Assembly: GCF_023115465.1 (NCBI RefSeq)
Contig: NZ_CP096034.1
Span: forward strand, 2,914,001-2,978,000
Direction of reading: 5' to 3'
Source of the DNA: Gottfriedia acidiceleris
Lineage (GTDB): Bacteria > Bacillota > Bacilli > Bacillales > Bacillaceae_G
DNA: 64,000 bases
Below, piece by piece: positions 1 through 8,905 of the stretch (its first letter is position 1; each line of letters begins with the position of its first letter). Made by a program: the position numbers and the translations under genes. Under the pieces are notes generated by a model. It searched no databases, was not told where the DNA came from, and was given only the letters and a program-made list of their open reading frames with translations.

Positions 1-756
1 CCTAGTAATCGTCTTAGAAGTTAAGTAAAACATCCGATTTATACTATTTTCACCTATACTTTTAACAGTTGGAAAAATAGTTGATACCGTTTTTCCTATT
101 CCAGTTGGTGCAACAGCAAATAAATTATTACCTTCTTGAATCGTTTGATAGACTGCACCAGCTAATTTTCTTTGTCCTTTTCTAAAAGAAGGAAAGGGAA
201 AATTTAATTCTTTTATTGTCTCATTCCTTAACACAATATGATCATATTTCCATTTTGCAAATGGATAATAAATTTCTAGCATTTTGTATAAGTAATTTGT
301 TAATTCATCCTTTGTAAACAAAAGATCGAAGCTTATTTTTTGTTCAGTTAAAATGTTAATATATGTAAGTCTAAGTATAATCTTTTCAAGCTTTAATTCT
401 TCGCAAATAAAATATCCATACACTTTTGCTTGAGCCCAATGAACAGGATATGAATTCTCATTAATTTCATTTAAATCCTTCATTGTTGATTTAATTTCTT
501 CTATTATATATTGATCATCCTTAAGTAATAATCCATCACAACGGCCTTCTATCTGAAACACCAATTGATCCAATGTTATGGTGCCGGATATAGGTCGTTC
601 TTTTACATCCAATTCACCATATTCTCTTTGGATTTTTTGGTGTGCCTTTGTTCCCTCAATTAATGAAACCGAACTTTTATATGTTATATTGATACTTCCC
701 GCTGTATGAGCATACTCAACTAGCGTTCGAACTGAAACCTTTATACAATTCTCCAA
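1..756 (-). CDS. DinG/RAD3-type ATP-dependent helicase with N-terminal nuclease-like domain, partial
   Basis: Partial: 252 codons from a TTG start (GGAGGG ribosome site 7 nt upstream) run off the window edge. Residues about 60-90 contain D(G)...EEIK spacing (IEGRCDGLLL then EEIKST), as in PD-(D/E)XK/Cas4-like nucleases. Around residue 225 is a Walker A motif in the context APTGIGKT, followed by the TSKT stretch usual in DEAD_2/XPD-like superfamily 2 helicases. The expected role is ATP-driven DNA unwinding coupled to nuclease action in repair. The C-terminal helicase half lies outside the window, so completeness cannot be judged. The family call rests on the Walker A context and domain order. 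Confidence 0.75.
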   Translation of the reverse strand, partial: MENCIKVSVRTLVEYAHTAGSINITYKSSVSLIEGTKAHQKIQREYGELDVKERPISGTITLDQLVFQIEGRCDGLLLKDDQYIIEEIKSTMKDLNEINENSYPVHWAQAKVYGYFICEELKLEKIILRLTYINILTEQKISFDLLFTKDELTNYLYKMLEIYYPFAKWKYDHIVLRNETIKELNFPFPSFRKGQRKLAGAVYQTIQEGNNLFAVAPTGIGKTVSTIFPTVKSIGENSINRMFYLTSKTITR

Positions 757-824
757 GTGAGTACCCTCCTTTTTTACATTTTATCATAATTCCTCTTTCT
801 TGATTAAAAATGAAAAGTAACAAT

Positions 825-857
825 AAAAAAGTCCAAGTTAAAATAACTTGAACTTTT
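825..857 (-). terminator. Intrinsic terminator after the YcxB-like gene
   Basis: An inverted repeat AGTCCAAGTTA / TAACTTGAACTT is followed on the minus strand by a U-run (TTTTTT at 825-830). It lies 24 nt past the stop of the 881-1408 gene. Confidence 0.75.
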
Positions 858-880
858 AGAGATCAGAATACACTATTCAA

Positions 881-1408
881 CTAGCAATATAAAACTTGAA
901 TATTATATTTCCTGTAAAATTGTAATAATTTCTCAATATCATCTTTTATTGCTTCTAGTGGTATTACAATGGCTTGCATACTTGAAAAGTAAATATAAAA
1001 GTAATTCTTCGTTCCCTTTATTTCAACTATATCATCCCATTTTATTTCATGAACACTTGATTGTGTAATTTCTTTGATCCCATTCTCATCTACCTTTAGA
1101 GAATGTTCTCCGAATAGTGATTGATCGTTCTTTTCAGTTAAATGCTTAATCATTTTGTTTTTTGATGAACGGTAGAAATACTTTGGAAAATAAATGAACC
1201 AAAGAATGGCTGCTAACGAAAAGGCAAGTAAATAACCGAGAAGTGGTTGTTTGAATAGAAAAGAAATTAAAAATGGTAATACTAAATAAATTAAACTCAC
1301 AGCAATTCGTTGATTAATTAATGACTTTTGAACAGTTTTTGAATGTTTTAGGTGATGTAAATTAAATTCAATATAATCATCCAAATTAATTTCATAATTA
1401 AGCTTCAT
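881..1408 (-). CDS. YcxB-like membrane protein
   Basis: 175 aa from the ATG at 1408, chosen because GGAGGT lies 6 nt upstream; an in-frame extension to 1489 lacks a ribosome site. Residues about 35-80 form two adjacent hydrophobic segments. The C-terminal ~100 residues are soluble and match the YcxB-like domain pattern (the WDDIVEIKGTKNYFYIYFSS region, with isoleucine/valine-rich beta strands). The function of this family is unknown; it is thought to sit in the membrane with a cytoplasmic beta-rich domain. It is followed by its own terminator and looks monocistronic. Confidence 0.6.
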   Translation of the reverse strand: MKLNYEINLDDYIEFNLHHLKHSKTVQKSLINQRIAVSLIYLVLPFLISFLFKQPLLGYLLAFSLAAILWFIYFPKYFYRSSKNKMIKHLTEKNDQSLFGEHSLKVDENGIKEITQSSVHEIKWDDIVEIKGTKNYFYIYFSSMQAIVIPLEAIKDDIEKLLQFYRKYNIQVLYC

Positions 1409-1611
1409 ACTTGACCTCCATTTTCGCAAAAATCTTTTAACCACTATTATTTTAACATTTAAAAAAAGCAGAAAATAAAGATATTTCACCTACTTATGTT
1501 AAGTTGACTTTTCAAGATTCATAGAATTAATTCTTATATTAAAAATTCGTAATAATTCATTTCCAAGGTTCTAATTTTAGATTTTTGGCATATAAATGGA
1601 TGTCCTACCTG

Positions 1612-1722
1612 CAAATAAGGTTTTTAAAAACCGCAATTAAAATTGGAGAAACTACAATTAAGTTATGAGATGTTGGAATTAAACAGTGGACTGCAAATTA
1701 AAAAGCAGTTGGAATACCCCAT
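1612..1722. repeat. Intergenic array of degenerate CAATTAA units, ~21-nt period
   Basis: Between 1409 and 1815 no gene is visible. CAAATAA/CAATTAA/GAATTAA cores begin near 1612, 1634, 1655, 1676 and 1694, spaced 19-22 nt, with variable G-containing linkers. The same design recurs more regularly at 8794-8905. The period is about two helical turns. Function unknown. Confidence 0.5.
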
Positions 1723-1743
1723 AAGCACTAGTATATCTTCCAA

Positions 1744-1793
1744 TAAAAAAAGAGCCGCTCATATGTCAGTTAACCTGACTTTTGAGACAGCCC
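1744..1793 (-). terminator. Terminator of the ABC exporter operon
   Basis: A long imperfect stem (GGCTGTCTCAAAAGTCAG pairing with CTGACATATGAGCGGCTC, loop GTTAA) is followed on the minus strand by a T-run. It lies just past the 1816-3603 gene. Confidence 0.75.
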
Positions 1794-1815
1794 CAATCTA
1801 ATCAAAACAGATCAA

Positions 1816-3603
1816 TTATGCTCCATCATTAATGAAACTATATTGCGCCATGTACAACTTATAATAATGTCCTTTTAATGCTAATAACTCTTCATGTGTA
1901 CCGCTTTCCTCGACATTTCCATTTCCGATTACCATAATCTTGTCGCAGTCACGAATTGTTGATAATCGGTGGGCAATGACAAACGAAGTACGACCTTCTA
2001 ATAGCTTTTCAATTCCATTTTGGACAAGCTTCTCTGTATGTGTATCGATATTTGAAGTAGCTTCATCTAATATCAAAATTCTAGGATCAGCTAGTAGAGC
2101 ACGAGCAAAAGAGATTAATTGTCTCTGACCTAATGAAAGTCTTGAGCCCCTCTCGTTTACATCCGTATCATACCCATTCTCCATTTTAATAATAAAGTCA
2201 TGAGCATGGACTGCTTTAGCTGCAGCAATTACTTCATCATCTGTAGCATTTAATTTACCGTATCGAATATTTTCCATAATCGATGTTGAGAATAGGAATG
2301 TATCTTGTAGCATAATTCCCATTTGACTTCTAAAAGATTCTAAATCTACTTTTTTAATATCGTTTCCATCTACTAGGATTTCACCTTTTAAAGGATCATA
2401 GAATCGGCTTAACAGTGAAACAATCGTCGTTTTCCCTGCTCCTGTTGCACCTACCAATGCAATTTTTTCACCGGGATTTATTGTGAAATTCACATTTTTT
2501 AATACGGTAGAGTTTTCATCATAACCAAAAGTCACGTTTCTAAACTGAACTTCACCATTAATTCGTCCAATTGGCGGTGCATTTTCTTCACTAATAATTT
2601 CTGGATCAATATCCATTATGTCAAAAATCCGATCCGCTGCGGAGAAGTTTGATATTAATGTATTATAAAAGTTAGATAAGTTCATAATTGGACGCCAGAA
2701 CATACCAATATACATTGAAAATGCGATTAATGTTCCGACTTCAATATCTTGACTAGTTACAAGCTTATATCCAACATAAAATACAATTACAGTTCCAACA
2801 CCCCATGAAAGCTCAACTAATGGCCAGAAGAAGTCATTCATTTTTACTGCTCTCATAAATGAGCCCATTAATTCAGAAACCTTTTCTTTGAAGTCTTTTT
2901 CTTTATCTTTTTCTTTCGCAAAGGATTGAACCACTTTTATTCCTGAAAAATCTTCATGTATAAACGCAATTAGATTTGAACGTTTCTTTCTATAATCATC
3001 CCATCTTTTACGTGCACGTGTTTCAATATAAAACATCGCAACTGCTAAAAATGGAAGAATTGATACTGATGCGATTGCAAGTTTTACATTTAAAATAAAC
3101 ATTACGACAGTAACACAAACTAAGCTTAGTAATTCCGGAATTAATGTCTGAATACTTTGGTTGAATAAATTTTGGAGAGCACTAATATCCCCCATTACAC
3201 GAGCCAAAATTTTTCCTACTGGTCGATTATCAAAAAACGTAAATGATAGTTTTTGAATATGTGTGTAAAGCTCATGACGAATATTTACTAAAATATTATT
3301 CGTAACGGAGCTAATCATCGTCCAACGTATTTTTGAGGCAATCATCGCTAAGAAATTTAGTGCTAATAGTACAGCTCCAATCATTATGAGCCCTTTTACA
3401 TCGTGATTTTTAATATTTGTATCAATTGCTACCTTTAGTAAATATGGGTTTAATATCCCAATTACCATTACAAATAACATTAAACAAATAACAGTAAATG
3501 TTTTTAATTTATATGGTTTTAAATATGTCCCGAGCCTAAGAATAAGCTCGGTTTTACTCCGATTTAGTTGGTCTTCATCACGATTGATCGTATTTTGTGC
3601 CAT
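1816..3603 (-). CDS. ABC exporter half-transporter, consensus-ATPase subunit (TM288/BmrD type)
   Basis: 595 aa: an N-terminal six-helix type IV exporter domain (about 30-325) and a C-terminal nucleotide-binding domain (about 350-590). Walker A is GATGAGKTT, the signature is LSLGQ (consensus LSGGQ), Walker B is ILILDEATS with the catalytic Glu present, and the H-loop His is present (VIAHRLST). The ATG overlaps the stop of the upstream gene by one base (TAATG), so translation is coupled. The upstream partner has Asp in place of the catalytic Glu, so the two proteins should form a heterodimer with one degenerate ATP site, as in BmrCD, LmrCD and TM287/288. Likely substrate: drugs or other amphipathic compounds. 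The leader-peptide attenuator upstream suggests antibiotic-inducible expression. Subfamily (BmrCD, YfiBC or YknUV) is not decided. Confidence 0.85.
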   Translation of the reverse strand: MAQNTINRDEDQLNRSKTELILRLGTYLKPYKLKTFTVICLMLFVMVIGILNPYLLKVAIDTNIKNHDVKGLIMIGAVLLALNFLAMIASKIRWTMISSVTNNILVNIRHELYTHIQKLSFTFFDNRPVGKILARVMGDISALQNLFNQSIQTLIPELLSLVCVTVVMFILNVKLAIASVSILPFLAVAMFYIETRARKRWDDYRKKRSNLIAFIHEDFSGIKVVQSFAKEKDKEKDFKEKVSELMGSFMRAVKMNDFFWPLVELSWGVGTVIVFYVGYKLVTSQDIEVGTLIAFSMYIGMFWRPIMNLSNFYNTLISNFSAADRIFDIMDIDPEIISEENAPPIGRINGEVQFRNVTFGYDENSTVLKNVNFTINPGEKIALVGATGAGKTTIVSLLSRFYDPLKGEILVDGNDIKKVDLESFRSQMGIMLQDTFLFSTSIMENIRYGKLNATDDEVIAAAKAVHAHDFIIKMENGYDTDVNERGSRLSLGQRQLISFARALLADPRILILDEATSNIDTHTEKLVQNGIEKLLEGRTSFVIAHRLSTIRDCDKIMVIGNGNVEESGTHEELLALKGHYYKLYMAQYSFINDGA

Positions 3604-5339
3604 TAGACCACCCCGCTTTCTACTGTTTCAAAATCTTTGAATTGTTCTTCGTAGACTTCAAAGTATCTTCCTTTTTTATCAAGTAATTGTTTATGATTTC
3701 CTTTTTCAACTATTTCTCCATTTTCAACAAATAAAATTACATCGGCATTTTTTACTGCTGAAATTCGGTGTGCAATGATAAATGTTGTACTATGTGAGAA
3801 ACGTTTATTTAAATTGTGTAATAATTCATACTCCGTTTCCATATCTAATGCAGAAGTTGCATCATCTAAAATTAGGATTGGAGCTTTTCTTAATAATGCG
3901 CGAGCAATTGATATACGTTGTTTTTGCCCACCAGATAAACCAATTCCTCGTTCACCAATTTCCGTGTTGAAACCTTCTTCTAGATCTTCAATAAAGTCTA
4001 AACAACAAGCAATACGGCAAGCCTCACGGATTTCATCCATTGTAGCTTCTGGGTTTCCTAGTTTAATATTGTTTTCAATCGTATCTGAAAAAAGGAATGT
4101 ATCTTGAGAAACTAGTGACATATTTTGACGTAGAGATGTTAGATTAAAATCTTTCACATTAACGCCATCTACTAGTACCTCTCCTTCAGCAACATCGTAT
4201 GAGCGACCAATCAGATGAAGAATTGAAGATTTCCCAGCACCTGTCGTTCCCATAATCGCTACTTTACTACCACTTGGAATATATAGATTAATATCTTTTA
4301 AGACAATTTCATCATTGTATTTAAAGCTTACATTTTTATATTCCACTGAACCGTCAACTAGATTAGGTGTATATGCACCTTCTTTGTTTTCAATTTCTGT
4401 TTTACGATCTAAAATTTCAAAAATCTTCTTCGCAGAAGCTTGGTTTTTAGAAAGTACGTCTGTTAACCAGCCTAACATTCTCATCGGCCAAATTAAGTTC
4501 CAAATATATCCACTAAATGCAACTAGTTCACCTAGTGTCATACTATTTTGTAAAACGAAATATCCACCAATAATAATCATTGCGACAAGCGCAATATTTG
4601 TTAAAAATTCAATATTAGGAAAATATTTACGCATTATTTTTGCTTGAGACATATTTAAATCATAATAACCACGATTCATTTTCAAAAATTTCAAAGTCTC
4701 ATGCTTTTCTCTAGCAAATGCTTTAACCAATCTTACACCTGCAATATTTTGCTGAGCTGTTGTATTGATTTCAGCTGTATGGTCACTTATTTTACCGTAA
4801 CCTTTATTAAGTAAGCGATTTAAACGCGTCCCCATATAACCAATTGGGATCATAATTGCTAAACAGATTAATGCTAACTTCCAATTAATTACAAATAAGA
4901 TCACTGTACTAACAGTAAAATAAATAATATTTTCAACAAACAATCTTAGTCCAAACGCAATTGTTTGCCAAATATTTTCCACATCTTCATTAATTCTCGA
5001 AAGTAATTCACCCGTATTCATTGAGTCAAAATACTTAAATTCAAAACTCTGTATATGCTTGAACATATCATTTTTTATATCTTCATGTACCTCAGAGCTT
5101 ACTAAGTCATATAGATATTCTTTTACATAACCAAATATTGATTTGATAATTGTGACACCTATAATACCTCCAATAACTGGTAGGACGACAGATGCTTTTC
5201 CTTTCGTAATACCATCATCGATTAAAATCATTTGTAAATAAGGAATTAAGTGATCCACACCTATTACTAAAACCATTGAGATTGAACCAATAATAAATGA
5301 AAGCTTATGCCTAAAGACATATTTTAAAATTCGAGACAA
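3603..5339 (-). CDS. ABC exporter half-transporter, degenerate-ATPase subunit (TM287/BmrC type)
   Basis: 578 aa from a TTG start with GGGAGG 7 nt upstream. Six membrane helices (about 10-300) are followed by a nucleotide-binding domain: Walker A GTTGAGKSS, a canonical LSGGQ signature, and Walker B ILILDDATSALD. The residue after the Walker B Asp is Asp rather than Glu, the hallmark of the non-hydrolysing site in heterodimeric exporters. The degenerate site would pair this Walker A/B with the altered LSLGQ of the downstream subunit, so the two defects fall in the same composite site. First gene of a two-gene operon. A ~300-nt leader (5340-5650) with a short peptide gene and two terminators precedes it. 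Confidence 0.85.
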   Translation of the reverse strand: MSRILKYVFRHKLSFIIGSISMVLVIGVDHLIPYLQMILIDDGITKGKASVVLPVIGGIIGVTIIKSIFGYVKEYLYDLVSSEVHEDIKNDMFKHIQSFEFKYFDSMNTGELLSRINEDVENIWQTIAFGLRLFVENIIYFTVSTVILFVINWKLALICLAIMIPIGYMGTRLNRLLNKGYGKISDHTAEINTTAQQNIAGVRLVKAFAREKHETLKFLKMNRGYYDLNMSQAKIMRKYFPNIEFLTNIALVAMIIIGGYFVLQNSMTLGELVAFSGYIWNLIWPMRMLGWLTDVLSKNQASAKKIFEILDRKTEIENKEGAYTPNLVDGSVEYKNVSFKYNDEIVLKDINLYIPSGSKVAIMGTTGAGKSSILHLIGRSYDVAEGEVLVDGVNVKDFNLTSLRQNMSLVSQDTFLFSDTIENNIKLGNPEATMDEIREACRIACCLDFIEDLEEGFNTEIGERGIGLSGGQKQRISIARALLRKAPILILDDATSALDMETEYELLHNLNKRFSHSTTFIIAHRISAVKNADVILFVENGEIVEKGNHKQLLDKKGRYFEVYEEQFKDFETVESGVV

Positions 5340-5400
5340 ATTTATACCTCCCTTGTATCAATTAACCTAACTCTACACAGCCCTCCACTTTTTTTGACAA

Positions 5401-5438
5401 TAAAAAGGCCATGGGAATATTTACCATCCCCCATGGCC
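5401..5438 (-). terminator. Second attenuator hairpin before the ABC exporter
   Basis: A perfect 9-bp stem GGCCATGGG / CCCATGGCC is followed on the minus strand by TTTTTA. It lies between the leader peptide and the exporter gene and so must be read through. Its 3' arm can also pair with the 5' arm of the first hairpin (shared CCATGG core), giving mutually exclusive folds. Confidence 0.8.
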
Positions 5439-5490
5439 ATAAAGAAACGTTTCGCCCAAAAACAAATAAATGAATCATTTATTTTTGGCA

Positions 5491-5523
5491 CAAAAAAGCC
5501 ATAGGTAATATAAACCCATGGCT
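5491..5523 (-). terminator. First attenuator hairpin before the ABC exporter
   Basis: AGCCATGGGT pairs with ACCTATGGCT (one G-U) and is followed by TTTTTTG on the minus strand, 25 nt after the leader-peptide stop codon. A further A/T-only palindrome (AAATAAATGA / TCATTTATTT) lies between the two terminators at 5464-5484. Confidence 0.8.
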
Positions 5524-5547
5524 AGATCGTCAATTGAAATCTAAATT

Positions 5548-5637
5548 TCAACGTGGTCCGTCCTGCGTAGAGATAGGGTTCATAATCATTATGAAATTTT
5601 GTGATGATTCACAGTTAATTTTTCTTACAATCATCAT
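5548..5637 (-). CDS. Leader peptide of the ABC exporter operon (BmrB-like)
   Basis: A 29-codon ORF starts ATG ATG with AAGGAGG 9 nt upstream and ends TGA at 5548. The peptide begins MMIVRKINCESS and ends MNPISTQDGPR. It is followed at once by two intrinsic terminators and then the exporter genes. This is the layout of ribosome-mediated attenuation known for B. subtilis bmrB-bmrCD, where drug-stalled ribosomes on the leader prevent terminator formation. What is seen: a ribosome site, an ORF and terminators. What is inferred: that stalling in the C-terminal codons (Pro, Gly-Pro-Arg) controls the first hairpin. Confidence 0.75.
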   Translation of the reverse strand: MMIVRKINCESSQNFIMIMNPISTQDGPR

Positions 5638-5719
5638 GTTAACCTACCTCCTTCTTATTTGATATTCTTATCATATACGAGTGGACTTTAAAATGTCAAA
5701 CTATTTTTAATAATTTTAT

Positions 5720-7348
5720 TTATTTAATTTTATAAACAATTGCTTCATACGGTCTTAAGCTATTATTCACACCCACTAAACTTGAATCTTTATAATTACT
5801 TAAAATTATACTTACTTCATTATATATATTACTATGACTAAATTTTGATTCCTCATTTGTAAAGTTAGCTACAACTAAGAATTTTTCATCATTATACTGT
5901 CTTTCGTATGCAAATACTTTTTCATCCTTTTCAGCAAGCATTTCAAAAGAACCATAAACAATTGCAGGATTTTCTTTTCTTAATTGGATTAACTGACGAT
6001 AATGATGGAAAATTGAATCTGGATCGTTTATCGATTGTTCAACATTTATTTTAGTAAAATTAGGATTTACTGTTAACCAAGGGTTTCCTTTTGTAAAACC
6101 TCCATGCTTTTCTACATTCCATTGCATTGGAGTACGTGCATTGTCTCTACCTTTTGTATAAATCGATTCCATTATGTCTTCGTGCTTGTAACCTTTTGAA
6201 ATACGCTCATTATACATATTTTTCGTTTCAATATCGTCATAATCATCAATGCTTTCAAATCGAATATTTGTCATCCCAATTTCTTCACCTTGATAAATAT
6301 ATGGTGTACCTTGCATTAAATGAAGTATAGTAGCAAGCATTTTCGCACTTTCAATACGGTATTCTTTATCATTACCCCATCTAGAAACAATTCGTGGTAA
6401 ATCATGATTGTTCCAAAACAAGCTATTCCAGGCCTTTCCATCAAGCTGAGTTTGCCACTTATTAAAAACTTCCTTTAGCTCTAACAAATTTAATGGCTTT
6501 AAATCCCATTTTTCTTTACCTTCTTGTTGATCAAGACCGATATGCTCAAATTGAAAGATCATACTTAATTCATTTCGAGCAGGATCCGAATAAAGCTTTG
6601 CAATTTCTGGAGTTGCTCCCCAAGTTTCACCAACAGTTAGTACATCGTGATTTCCAAAAGTCTTTTTATTCATCTCTTGTAAATATTCATGTAGCTTAGG
6701 ACCATTTGCCGTAATCTCTTGATCAGGAATCTTCCCAATTAAATCAATTACATCCATTCGGAACCCACCAATTCCTTTATCAAGCCAAAAGTTCATCATA
6801 TTATATACTTCTTCGTGGACTTTTGGATTCTCCCAGTTTAAATCTGGCTGCCTTTTACTAAATAAATGCAAGAAATATTGTCCAGTTTGTTCATCATATT
6901 CCCAAGCACTGCCGCTGAAAACAGAAGGAAGGTCATTTGGTTCACTTCCATTTACAGGATCTCTCCAAACATAATAGTCTCTATATGCATTATCTTTGCT
7001 CTTGCGAGATTCAATGAACCACGGATGCTCATCAGATGTATGGTTCACGACTAAATCCATTACAATTTTAATCCCTCTATGATTCGCTTCTAAAATTAAT
7101 TCATCCATATCATTCATCGTGCCGAACTCTTCCATAATGTCACAATAATCACTAATATCGTAACCATTATCATCATTAGGAGATTTATAAACAGGACTTA
7201 ACCAAATAACATCTATTCCTAAAAGCTTTAAATAATCAAGCTTTTCAATTATTCCTTTTAAATCACCGATTCCATCAGCGTTACTATCCATAAAACTTCT
7301 AGGATATATTTGATAAACTACACTATTATGCCACCATTTTTTCTCCAT
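5720..7348 (-). CDS. malL: Oligo-1,6-glucosidase / alpha-glucosidase (GH13)
   Basis: 542 aa cytoplasmic GH13 enzyme with no signal peptide, the usual length for MalL. It hydrolyses alpha-1,6 or alpha-1,4 glucosidic bonds in isomaltose, maltose and related oligosaccharides. Visible GH13 regions: the NHTSDEHPWF region (~100), the nucleophile Asp in GFRMDVIDLI (~195), the acid/base Glu in TVGETWG (~255) and the NNHDLPR region (~327). ATG start with AGGAGG upstream. No transporter neighbour is present, so the sugar route is not shown. A catabolite-response-like site lies about 190 nt upstream. Confidence 0.85.
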   Translation of the reverse strand: MEKKWWHNSVVYQIYPRSFMDSNADGIGDLKGIIEKLDYLKLLGIDVIWLSPVYKSPNDDNGYDISDYCDIMEEFGTMNDMDELILEANHRGIKIVMDLVVNHTSDEHPWFIESRKSKDNAYRDYYVWRDPVNGSEPNDLPSVFSGSAWEYDEQTGQYFLHLFSKRQPDLNWENPKVHEEVYNMMNFWLDKGIGGFRMDVIDLIGKIPDQEITANGPKLHEYLQEMNKKTFGNHDVLTVGETWGATPEIAKLYSDPARNELSMIFQFEHIGLDQQEGKEKWDLKPLNLLELKEVFNKWQTQLDGKAWNSLFWNNHDLPRIVSRWGNDKEYRIESAKMLATILHLMQGTPYIYQGEEIGMTNIRFESIDDYDDIETKNMYNERISKGYKHEDIMESIYTKGRDNARTPMQWNVEKHGGFTKGNPWLTVNPNFTKINVEQSINDPDSIFHHYRQLIQLRKENPAIVYGSFEMLAEKDEKVFAYERQYNDEKFLVVANFTNEESKFSHSNIYNEVSIILSNYKDSSLVGVNNSLRPYEAIVYKIK

Positions 7349-7541
7349 TTAAATTGCCTCCTAGATTATGTATACTTCTTAAAAACTAAAATAATTTAAT
7401 TGTGATTTCTTCTAAATACATTTAATTTGGTACGTGAAATTTCAAATCATCCAAACTCTTTTCACTAAAAATGTGCAATCGTGTGCATATTTTAGTAGTA
7501 AAAGTTCCCTAGTTTTTAAAATTATTTATTCATATACCCTG

Positions 7542-7555
7542 TTTAACCGCTTACA
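7542..7555. promoter_or_regulatory. Possible CcpA catabolite-response element
   Basis: The minus strand reads TGTAAGCGGTTAAA, close to the cre consensus TGWAANCGNTNWCA. It lies in the 484-nt intergenic region between malL (minus) and the L,D-transpeptidase (plus), nearer to malL control by function. The rest of this region is AT-rich with no other recognised feature. Confidence 0.4.
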
Positions 7556-7832
7556 TTTTCTATTTTAACAAGAATAGTCATTAATGCAAACATTTACATT
7601 TTTGAACATAATTTTTAATTAATAATGTTTAATACGTTTTCTACCGTTTATCCAATATCAGACTTTGACTTAATTAAAAATCCGAAAAAATTACTGTTCC
7701 ATTTTTAACCCTTTTCCAGCTTTCCAATTAATCTATTTTTTTCCTCATTTGAAATTTTTATTAGATAGGACAAGCAATCCTTTCATAATATATAAAGCTA
7801 TCTATTTTCTAAATTTTGTTAGGGGGAAAATT

Positions 7833-8726
7833 TTGTTTAGGCGCTGGTTTCTTTTTTTCTTAGTTCTTCTTTTATTTTTGAGCACTTCTTTTGTTCAGTC
7901 TTACGCAGAAACAAAACCTGTTTCGCAATTTATCATTATTAATAAGTCAATTAATAGATTAGCTTTCTATGAGAATGGTAAATTGCTCAAAGTTTTTAAA
8001 GTTGCAACCGGTAAGAGTCAGGATCTAACTCCTGAAGGCAAGTTCAAAATCGTCGTTAAAATTGTTAATCGTCCTTATTATAAAGAGAATATTCCTGGTG
8101 GTGATCCGAGGAATCCGCTTGGTAATAGGTGGTTAGGTTTAAATGCTAGAGGGACATGGGGTACAACCTATGCAATCCACGGAAATAATAATCCAAGTTC
8201 TATAGGAACTTATGCTAGTCACGGATGTGTACGAATGTATGATGAAGAAGTAGAATGGTTATTTGATCGTGTACAAAAAAATACGACAGTTTTAATCACT
8301 TCATCAAACATGTCATTTCAAGATATCGCAGTTACGAATCATTTATTTGATGATGACTCAGGCACTGTTGTTGTAACAAAACCAACAGATATTCCTACTA
8401 GTTTACAACTAGGAAGTGTCGGTTCGGAGGTTGAATGGCTGCAGGATACATTAACAAAATTAGGTTACTCTACAAACGGGGTCGATGGCTATTTTGCTGA
8501 AGGCACAGATCAAGCAGTAAGAGCATTTCAACTAGATAATGGGTTAACTAATGATGGAGTTGTTGGTGCTGGTACAAAAAAATTATTGTTAGACAAACTT
8601 CAAGAAAAAAACCGTGAATTAGTGTCAGCTTATTTTTATACATTTACATTAAAGAAAAATGTAAAAACGAATGGCGAGGACCGATTTGACAGTCGATTAA
8701 ATGGGGTTCAAAAATTAAATTATTAA
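7833..8726 (+). CDS. Secreted L,D-transpeptidase (YkuD) with C-terminal peptidoglycan-binding domain
   Basis: 297 aa from a TTG start with AGGGGGA 7 nt upstream; the in-frame ATG at 7749 has no ribosome site and would spoil the signal peptide. Residues 1-27 form a signal peptide (FRRW, a hydrophobic core, then SYAET). The YkuD domain (about 30-145) ends in the catalytic motif SHGCVRM with the conserved upstream AIHGNN His. A PG_binding_1 repeat follows (about 190-255, GSVGSEVEWLQ...GTKKLL). It should form 3-3 cross-links or attach proteins in the cell wall. A short basic tail follows. Apparently monocistronic. Confidence 0.88.
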   Translation: MFRRWFLFFLVLLLFLSTSFVQSYAETKPVSQFIIINKSINRLAFYENGKLLKVFKVATGKSQDLTPEGKFKIVVKIVNRPYYKENIPGGDPRNPLGNRWLGLNARGTWGTTYAIHGNNNPSSIGTYASHGCVRMYDEEVEWLFDRVQKNTTVLITSSNMSFQDIAVTNHLFDDDSGTVVVTKPTDIPTSLQLGSVGSEVEWLQDTLTKLGYSTNGVDGYFAEGTDQAVRAFQLDNGLTNDGVVGAGTKKLLLDKLQEKNRELVSAYFYTFTLKKNVKTNGEDRFDSRLNGVQKLNY

Positions 8727-8793
8727 ACTATTAGTTGGTATCCAAAAGTCTAGTTTTTATTGGAACCCTTTATTAATAAAATAAGAAGGACTG

Positions 8794-8905
8794 CAAATAA
8801 AATCTGATTAGCTCAATTAAAATTGACAAAAATGCAATTAAATTTTGAGAATCGCAATTAAATTTAGCAAAAATGCAATTAACTCCCTAAGAATCGCAAT
8901 GAAAT
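8794..8905. repeat. Intergenic array of CAATTAA units, ~21-nt period
   Basis: Six units start at about 8794, 8814, 8835, 8855, 8876 and 8897 (spacings 20-21). Each begins CAATTAA or a one-base variant. The linkers alternate between GACAAAAATG-like and GAGAATCG-like ends. No ORF crosses it. It matches the array at 1612-1722. Confidence 0.65.

Noticed and set aside
3775-4647. Long opposite-strand ORFs within the ABC exporter genes
   Set aside because: Codon shadows of conserved ABC transporter sequence, with no ribosome sites.
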